Shown here one piece after another: positions 1-6,200 of a DNA stretch of 32,358 nucleotides (the stretch's first letter is position 1; every line of letters begins with the position of its first letter). The position numbers and the translations under genes were made by a program. The stretch comes from Streptomyces niveiscabiei. Its GTDB lineage: Bacteria > Actinomycetota > Actinomycetes > Streptomycetales > Streptomycetaceae. The stretch lies in contig NZ_LIRL01000018.1 in the NCBI RefSeq assembly GCF_001419795.1, forward strand, positions 1 to 32,358. The letters are read 5' to 3'. The notes under the pieces are model-generated. The model searched no databases, had not been told where the DNA came from, and saw only the letters and a list, made by a program, of their open reading frames with translations.

Positions 1-1
1 C

Positions 2-779
2 GACCACGGCAACATGTTCGGCGCCCACGAGTTCGCGCGCGGCGCGCGGGAGACCGGGAGCGTGAAGCCGGTCATCGGCATCGAGGCGTATGTCGCGCCC
101 TCGTCCCGCTTCTCCCGGCGCCAGGAGTTCTGGGGCACCGGCAGCAGGCGTGGCGACGACGTCTCCTGCGGCGGCCGGTACACCCACATGACGATGTGGG
201 CGGCCACCGGCGCAACCTCTTCCGGCTCAGCACGGCCGCCAGCTACGAGGGGCAGTTCCCGGTCGGAAAGCCGCGCATGGACCGGGAGTTGATCGCCGGG
301 CACGCCGAAGGGATCGTCGCCACCACGGGCCGTCCCTCGGGGGAGGTGCAGACCAGGCTGCGTCTCGGGCAGTACGACGAGGCGCGCGAGGCCGCGGCGG
401 CGTACCGGGACATCTTCGGCACCGGCAACTACTACCTGGAGCTGATGGACCACGGCCTCGCCATCGAACGCGCCGTCCGCGACGGCCTGTTGAGGCTCTC
501 CCGTGACTCCGGCCTGCCTCTCCTGGCCACGTCACCGCGGACCAGGCCGACGCGCACGACAACCTGCTGTGCATCGGCGTCGGAAAGAACAAGGACGACC
601 CAAGCCGCTTCCGCTTCGACGGCACCGGTTACCACCTCAAGTCCCCCGCCGAGATACGGGAGTTGTTCGCCGACCTCCCCGAGGCCCGCGACAACACCCT
701 CCTGGTCGCCGAACGCGTCGAACCCTACGACGAGGTGTTCGAGCAGGTCGACGAGACACCCCGGTTCCCCGACGTCCCC
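2..779 (+). pseudogene. DNA polymerase III alpha subunit (DnaE) fragment, frameshifted and truncated
   Basis: This is a piece of the N-terminal PHP domain region of a bacterial replicative DNA polymerase alpha subunit (DnaE type). The reading frame begins before the window with [11 protein letters not shown] and [13 protein letters not shown], and reads YTHMTMWA in frame 2. It shifts to frame 1 near 196 ([64 protein letters not shown]). It shifts again to frame 3 near 531 ([49 protein letters not shown]). Similarity stops at FPDVP near 779, whereas the family is about 1,180 residues long. At least two frameshifts and loss of the polymerase domain make it a clear pseudogene. It is probably the relic of a second, non-essential dnaE copy or of a recombined mobile segment. 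The upstream part lies outside the window. Confidence 0.85.
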
Positions 780-780
780 C

Positions 781-991
781 GAGGCGCTCGTCCTCTCGGA
801 CTGGTTGGAGCGAGTTCAGATGACGGATGGTCGACGATCCGTCCGCATGGGCCCCGATCCACAAGATCGCGGGAACGCTGGACAGGGCACTTCCCGGGAT
901 CTTCGCCGCTGACTATGCGGAGAGCCTGGACGCGGCACGGCACCGTCTCAGGGAGACCATGGGCAGCCCCACCGAAGATCAGGACGGCTGA
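781..991 (+). pseudogene. C-terminal remnant of an unrecognised gene
   Basis: Directly after the dnaE similarity ends, frame 1 reads [13 protein letters not shown]. Frame 2 then reads an ATG-started 54-codon stretch from 827 ([20 protein letters not shown], then [20 protein letters not shown]) to a TGA at 989-991. The two pieces look like one protein tail broken by a frameshift near 820, joined to the dnaE relic by a deletion. The composition is coding-like, with many GC-ending codons. I do not recognise the family. The 54-codon piece could in principle be a small intact gene, but it has no good ribosome binding site. Confidence 0.4.
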
Positions 992-1076
992 GTCGGCTGT
1001 CCTGCCGTCAGTCGGTCCGCGACACCGCCCCAAGCCCCCGCAGCATCCCACCGACGACCTCGCCCAGGGCGTGTAG

Positions 1077-1193
1077 CGAATGTGCTGGTCATAGCCACTC
1101 GTTGATGGTCGCCTCTCAGCAGACCGCCAACTTGTCATCCTGCGTGGTCACTGCGCGGTTTCTCTTGAGGCAATTGATCCGGTCACGCCACTC
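1077..1193 (-). mobile_element. IS5-family insertion sequence remnant (3' end only), left copy
   Basis: This stretch repeats the C-terminal end of the transposase element found at 2549-3224. The shared start reads CGAATG(t/g)GCTGGTCATAG in both copies. On the minus strand it still shows the transposase tail: INCLKRNRAVTTQDDKLAV, then an internal stop and small deletion, then TINEWL and a TGA at 1089-1091. Only about 115 bases survive, and the rest of the element is missing. It has the same orientation as the right copy, so the two form direct repeats around the hydrolase and HxlR genes. The right edge is set by loss of similarity near 1193, inside the last codons of the hydrolase gene. Confidence 0.75.
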
Positions 1194-2034
1194 TCGCGTC
1201 CTCACCGGCCAGGAACGGACGCAGCAGTGTGAGCAGGGCGTGCGGCCGGTGCAGGGGGATGATGTGGCCGCAGTCTTCGATGACGTGTCCGGTGAGATCG
1301 TCGGTGACCGGTCGGAGCTGGCGTTCCAGCGCAGCACCGACAGGCTGGGCGCCCAGCGCCATCGTCGGCACCGTCAGGCGGGTAGTGGTGACCGCCTGCT
1401 CGATCTGTACGGCGCTCTCGGGTAGGGCCCGGTAGTACGAGAACGCGCAGCTCAACGCCTGGCGGCCGGTGTATGCGCGCACGAAGGCGTCCCGGACGCC
1501 GGGGCGCACCCCGTCGCCGAGCGTGCCGGCGCGCAGAAACCAGTCGACGTAGGCGGCCTCGTGGCCCTCCAGTACGGTCTCGGCGAGGCCGGGTGCGGCG
1601 GAATGGAAGCCGAACCACCACGGCGGCCCGTCGGCAAGGAAGTCCTCGGCGCCGGGCAGGCGGCCCAGCAGGGACTCCATGACGACCAGGCGCCGGACGA
1701 GACCGGGGCGGCGCAGAGCGAGGAGGAAGGCGGGCGCGGTACCCGCGTCGATGCCCACCACCGCGGCCGAGGACACGCCAAGCGTGGTGAGAAGCGCCGC
1801 GGCGTCCTCGGCCAGGGTGCCCGCGTCGTATCCGGAGGCGGCCCGGCTGCTCGCTCCGAACCCACGCAGGTCCGGCGCGATGACGCGGTAGCGGCCGGAC
1901 AGATCGGCCATGACGTCCGTCCACAGCTCCCAGGTGTGCGGGAAGCCATGCAGCAGCAGGACGGACGGGCCCGATCCGGTGAGGGCGACGTTCAGTTCGA
2001 CACCGTTGACGGGGACGCGTCGCAGCTCGGGCAT
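1183..2034 (-). CDS. alpha/beta hydrolase, epoxide hydrolase-like
   Basis: Alpha/beta-hydrolase-fold enzyme of 283 residues, normal for the epoxide hydrolase / haloacid dehalogenase-like branch. Seen: the HGFPHTW oxyanion motif (about residue 29), APDLRGFG, the nucleophile elbow VGIDAG with Asp near residue 96 (Asp rather than Ser, as in epoxide hydrolases), a cap segment with a Tyr pair (AFSYYRALPES), and the C-terminal catalytic His in DCGHIIPLHRP (about 257). The ATG at 2034 is chosen because GGAG lies seven bases upstream. A GTG at 2076 would add 14 poorly supported residues and overlap the likely operator. It is divergent from the HxlR regulator, which is the usual arrangement for a regulator and its target. 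The last few codons and the stop lie inside the IS remnant, so the natural C-terminus may have been altered. The substrate is unknown. Confidence 0.85.
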   Translation of the reverse strand: MPELRRVPVNGVELNVALTGSGPSVLLLHGFPHTWELWTDVMADLSGRYRVIAPDLRGFGASSRAASGYDAGTLAEDAAALLTTLGVSSAAVVGIDAGTAPAFLLALRRPGLVRRLVVMESLLGRLPGAEDFLADGPPWWFGFHSAAPGLAETVLEGHEAAYVDWFLRAGTLGDGVRPGVRDAFVRAYTGRQALSCAFSYYRALPESAVQIEQAVTTTRLTVPTMALGAQPVGAALERQLRPVTDDLTGHVIEDCGHIIPLHRPHALLTLLRPFLAGEDARVA

Positions 2035-2076
2035 GGAGGGACTCCAGTGTGCGGTGAGGAATGGTGACAGGGTCAC

Positions 2077-2090
2077 GCTAGGGAACTAGC
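2077..2090. promoter_or_regulatory. inverted repeat, candidate HxlR operator
   Basis: GCTAG-GGAA-CTAGC is a perfect 5+5 bp inverted repeat with a 4-base centre. It lies in the space between the divergent hydrolase (start 2034) and HxlR regulator (start 2137). HxlR proteins bind short palindromes between themselves and divergently transcribed targets, so this is the best operator candidate. That is an inference from position and symmetry only. Confidence 0.45.
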
Positions 2091-2136
2091 CTGGTCCGCC
2101 CAAGACGGCACTTTCTCTTCAGGTGGTGAGCTCTGG

Positions 2137-2577
2137 GTGACCACGTCGAGTCCCGGCGGACGTGACCAGCGGCCCGGTGAGCGCGGCGATCTGCTGGATC
2201 CGCGCTGCCCGACTCGCCAGTTGCTCGACCGCATCGGCACCAAGTGGACGTCGATGACGGTCAAGGTGCTGGCTGAGGAGGCTCCGGGCGAGGTCCGCTT
2301 CGCGGAGCTGCGGCGCCGTATCCCGGGCATCTCACAGAAGATGCTGTCCGCCACCTTGCAGAGCCTGGTCCGCGACGGCCTGGTCGCGCGCCGCGTGGAA
2401 CCCACCGTGCCGCCCGCCGTCCACTACCGGCTCACCGAACTCGGCCTTTCCCTGGAAATACCACTCTCCGCCCTGCGGGTCTGGGCCGAGACACACATGC
2501 AGGAGATCGACCGCAACAACCAGCTCGCCGACGAGTCACGCCAACTATCGAATGGGCTGGTCATAGCCACTCATTGA
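2137..2577 (+). CDS. HxlR-family winged-helix transcriptional regulator
   Basis: A 146-residue DNA-binding regulator. The HxlR core is seen in order: a Cys near the N-terminus before the first helix (DPRCPTRQLLDRIGTKWT), the helix-turn-helix (FAELRRRIPGISQKMLSATL), the wing (LVRDGLVARRVEPTVPPAVH), YRLTELG, and an amphipathic dimerisation helix (ALRVWAETHMQEIDRN). The start is GTG; no earlier good start is seen. It probably controls the divergent hydrolase through the palindrome at 2077-2090. The final residues SNGLVIATH and the stop are encoded by the end of the inserted IS5-type element, so the original C-terminus was replaced. The DNA-binding and dimerisation parts are intact, so the protein may still work. 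Confidence 0.85.
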   Translation: MTTSSPGGRDQRPGERGDLLDPRCPTRQLLDRIGTKWTSMTVKVLAEEAPGEVRFAELRRRIPGISQKMLSATLQSLVRDGLVARRVEPTVPPAVHYRLTELGLSLEIPLSALRVWAETHMQEIDRNNQLADESRQLSNGLVIATH

Positions 2578-3224
2578 TGGCCGCGACGAGGACAGTCGCC
2601 TCGTAGCGGACCGCCAACTCGTCGTACCGCGTGGCCACCGCCCGGTGTCCCTTAGCCGATTGCTGCCGCACTCGACGGCATGCCTCGCCATGTAGTCCTC
2701 GCGGTCGAACTTCGGCGGACGGCCGCCGCGCGAGCCGCGCTTCTTGCGGTTGCGGGCCTGGTCAGTCTTGTCCGGGATGGTGCAGCGGACGCCACGTCGA
2801 CGCAGGTAGGAGTGGTTCTTGCGGGAGGCGCACGCCTTGTCCGCGCGCACCCGCCTCGGGCGGGTACGCGACCTGCCCACCCCCGGGCGGCTCCTTCTGA
2901 AGGTCCCCCTTTGCGCGCCCTGGCGGCGTGCTGGTGGGCCCGCACGATCGTGATCAGATCCTTCGCATCCGCCCGCGCCTGGAGGGCGGTGAAGATCTGC
3001 TGCCAGGTGCCGTCCCGCTGCCAGCGGCGGAACAGGTCGTACACCCGACCCCACGGCCCGTGCTCGGCGGGTACGTCCCGCCAGGGGACGCCGGTGCGGA
3101 CCCGGAACCGTATGCCGTCGATCAGCTGTCGCCGGGTCCATATCGGCGGCCGGCCGGGCTTCTTGCCCCTCGGTAACAGCGGCTCCAGCGCGGTCCGTTG
3201 TTCGGCCGTCAGATCTCTACGTGC
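2549..3224 (-). mobile_element. IS5-family insertion sequence, decayed right copy
   Basis: Degenerate element of about 0.68 kb whose transposase reads on the minus strand. The left edge (CGAATGGGCTGGTCATAG) matches the 1077 copy, and the right edge is where transposase similarity starts near 3224. I could not identify convincing terminal inverted repeats or target duplications, so the ends are approximate. The element inserted at the 3' end of the HxlR gene, and its other end lies about 65 bases from the stop of the giant gene. An intact IS of this group would be about 0.85 kb, so roughly 0.2 kb has been lost internally. Confidence 0.75.
2561..3224 (-). pseudogene. IS5-family transposase, frameshifted with internal deletion
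   Basis: Reading the minus strand from 3224: RRDLTAEQRTALEPLLP, then RQLIDGIRFRVRTGVPWRDV, then GPWGRVYDLFRRWQRDGTWQ and ADAKDLITI. The sequence then jumps to CRAHQH-type sequence (VRAHQHAARARKG), followed by a deletion of the central block where the family has its second catalytic Asp region. The frame is then regained at RVRADKACASRKNHSYLRRR, RCTIPDKTDQARNRKKRGSR and FDREDYMARHAVECG. After another shift the tail reads RAVATRYDELAVRYEATVL and AAINEWL, ending at the TGA at 2561-2563. This is the IS5-family DDE transposase widespread in Streptomyces. The missing start codon, the deletion and several frameshifts make it non-functional. Confidence 0.8.
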
Positions 3225-3288
3225 CCCGAATCAAGATCACCTCACGGCCAAGATCCCTCTCGACACACGCCCGGCGGACCGAACCGGC

Positions 3289-6200
3289 CTACGCCGGCCA
3301 CTCATCCAGGTCGGCCTCGGTACGGCCGAGCAGGATCTGGTCGAAGAGGGCCCCGCCGCCGTCGGTGCGCAGACCGATCTGGGTGATCCTCTTCAGCTTG
3401 CCGGCGGCCTGCGCCCACAGATCGATGCGCACCAGCTTCCAGTCGCCGTGCGGAAACTCCTCCTCCGGGATCATGATCTCGGTCACCTGTGGAGCGGTCG
3501 GGAAGTGCGAGACTCCGGCGTTGACGGCCACGTAGTGCAGGTTCTCCTGGTGGCCGCCCCCGTCCGCGTCCGCGCTGCCGCCGGAGCCGAGGCGCAGGCC
3601 GATCCCGGTGGTGTGGTCACTGAGCGCCTTCCAGGCGAACTGGAGATAGCGGTACTGGCCCGGGGTGGCCGGGTGCTCCACGATCTCGAAGTTCCAGTCG
3701 TGCATGGTGTCCAGGAAGAAGAAGCCGTGGCGGATCGGGTACTGCCCCCGCGGCATCGCCACCGGCACCCGCAGACACCGGGTGCCGGAGTAGGCGCCGC
3801 CCTCCTGGATGTCGACGACGCTCCTGGGCTGGGCCAGCAGGTCCTGTACGTCGTCCACGCGGTCGTCGAAGAGGACGGCGACGGCATTGTCCTCGACCAC
3901 GTCCCGGTGTGACGCGCCGAGCACCTCGCCGTGGAAGACCAGTTCGCCGAGCCTCAGATTGCCCTGCGGCCAGACACCGCCGCCGGTCGAGACGAGGCGG
4001 AAGCGCCCTGAGTACAGCTCCAGGTCGTGGCTGTGCAGGGCCTGGTCGGACAGCAGCATCGGGCCGTCCCGCCAGGTGGCGTCGCGGGCGTCCCACCACT
4101 GGATCAGGACGTCCCGCAGCCAGGACTCGGGGTGTGCGGGGTCCTCGGCGAACGTGACGCCGGTCAGCTTCAGCTGGTAGCGGAAGGTGTCCACGGTGAG
4201 CTCGAAGTGGGGGTCCGCGCCGACCGATGCCAGACCTGCGAGGAGCGGCCGTTGCAGCCAGGGCTGGGCGGGCGGGGCGGCACTGCCGTCGGTCAGGGGC
4301 GCGAAGACACTCGGCGCGTGCGGGTCCTGGACCGGGCCCATGTCGTAAGTGCCGAGTGGGCTGATCTTCTGCATGAAGAGGTAGGCGTGGGTGTCCACGA
4401 CGAGGTTGGGGGTCAGTTCGAGCGGCTCGGACCTCGCGTTGCCCCAGTCCGTCCTGCGCACCACCGGCACCGGGTCCGGGGCCGTCAGCTTGCGGCGGAT
4501 GTCCCGCTCCTCGGGGACCAGCCGGGTCCGCCAGCGTTCTTCGAGGTCGGCGTCGTAGCGGAGCACCGTGCCCGTCCAGGTGGCGACGAGCAGATCGCCG
4601 TCGGGCAGCCAGGCCGGTACCGGGAGCGCCCGCAGGTCGGTGGCGGTCAGCAGGGTGCCATCGCGCTCCAGTACGGCGAGGGTGCCGAGTTCGCTGCCGA
4701 CGGCGACCCGGCTGCCGTCGGGCGAGACGCGCGGGCGGCGCAGGAAGTCGTCCCCGGTGTAGGTCCACAGGAGTCCGGTCGCGGTGTCGTAGGCCCGCAG
4801 TTGGTTGCCCGTGGTGACGGCGAGGAAGGTGCCGTCGGCGGAGAGGGACAGCTCGCTCGCCGCGGTGGGGATGGTGTTGACCAGGGCGCCGTCGCGGATC
4901 ACGTATACCCGGCCGCCGTCGGCCTGCGCCGTGATCGCCGCCGTACGACGGTCGCCGCTGACCGCTGCCACGCCGAACGTCCCGCCGAAGCCGGCGCCCC
5001 TGACGATGGAGAAGGACCACAGCAGGGCGCCGTTCGCTGCCGATCGGCCGCTGACGGTGTTGTCGGCGAAGGTGATCAGGGTGTCGTCGTCGAGGGCGAG
5101 GAGGCGGAGGGGGGTGCGGCGGTTCTCGGACCACCAGGAGTCCGCCCAGCTCTCGTTCCACTGCTCCTGCCCCTGCTCGTCCACCTCGCGCCGCCACACC
5201 GCGAGGCCCAGGTCGCCGGAGGTGGCGATCCAGGAACCGCCGGGTGCCGACGCGAAGTTGTTCAGGCCGTAGTCGTAACCCCAGTCGCTCTTGGACCAGT
5301 CGGTGGCCTTCTTGGGCAGGCCGTACAGGGCGAAGCGGCGCTGGGGCTGTCCGGCGGGGTCCAGCTGGTAGAGGTGGTAGCCCTCGGCGGCGTTGATGTC
5401 GAAGCCCTGGACGACGAAGCCGTCGGGGCGGGTGGTGGGGGAGTAGGCGAAGTGGTGGCCCAGGCGGCGGCGCCAGCGGGTGCGGCCGGTGGCGAGGTCG
5501 AGGCCGTAGAGGTTGTGGTCCCAGTCGAAGGTGTTGAGGGCGGCGGTGTCGCCGTCGGCGGAGACGGCGATGTCCCGTACGTGCGGGCCGAATCCGTCCT
5601 CGGAGGCGGTGGGGAGCGGGTCGTGCAGCAGTGGGACGATCGCGTAGAGCCGGGCCGGTACGGTGCGCAGGTCGGCGGTGAAGGTGCCGCCGAGCAGGGA
5701 GACGGGTTTGCCGGTGAGCAGGTCGATGACCTGGTGCAGTGCGGGCAGCCGTACCGTCAGCCGCGTCTGCACGGGCAGGTGCTGGGCGCACAGCAGCCCG
5801 ACCCGCCAGGCGATCTCCGGTTCCCAGTCGGGCCGGGTGGTGTTGACGGCCCAGATGTAGGTGATGTCCCCGGCCGTCCATTCGCTGAGCAGCACCTCGG
5901 GGTTGTCGCACTCGGCGACCGGGGTGACGGCGCTCAGGGTCTGGGCGAGGGCGGCGCCCTGGTCCAGGAAGGCACGGCGCATCCGGTAGTAGGCGGTGTC
6001 GTCGTTCTGACAGGCGGGTTCGTCCTTGCGGTTGATCCGGTCGAAGGCGAGACCCAGCCGGCCGTAGGCGTCGCGGATGGACGGGTGGCAGGTGTCGTCG
6101 GCGTACACCGGGACGGTCTCGCATGCCTTGTTCAGGGCCGCCGCCAGGGGCGGATCCAGCTCGGCCTGCTGGCCCACGAGCAGGACGGCCTGGTAGCCGC

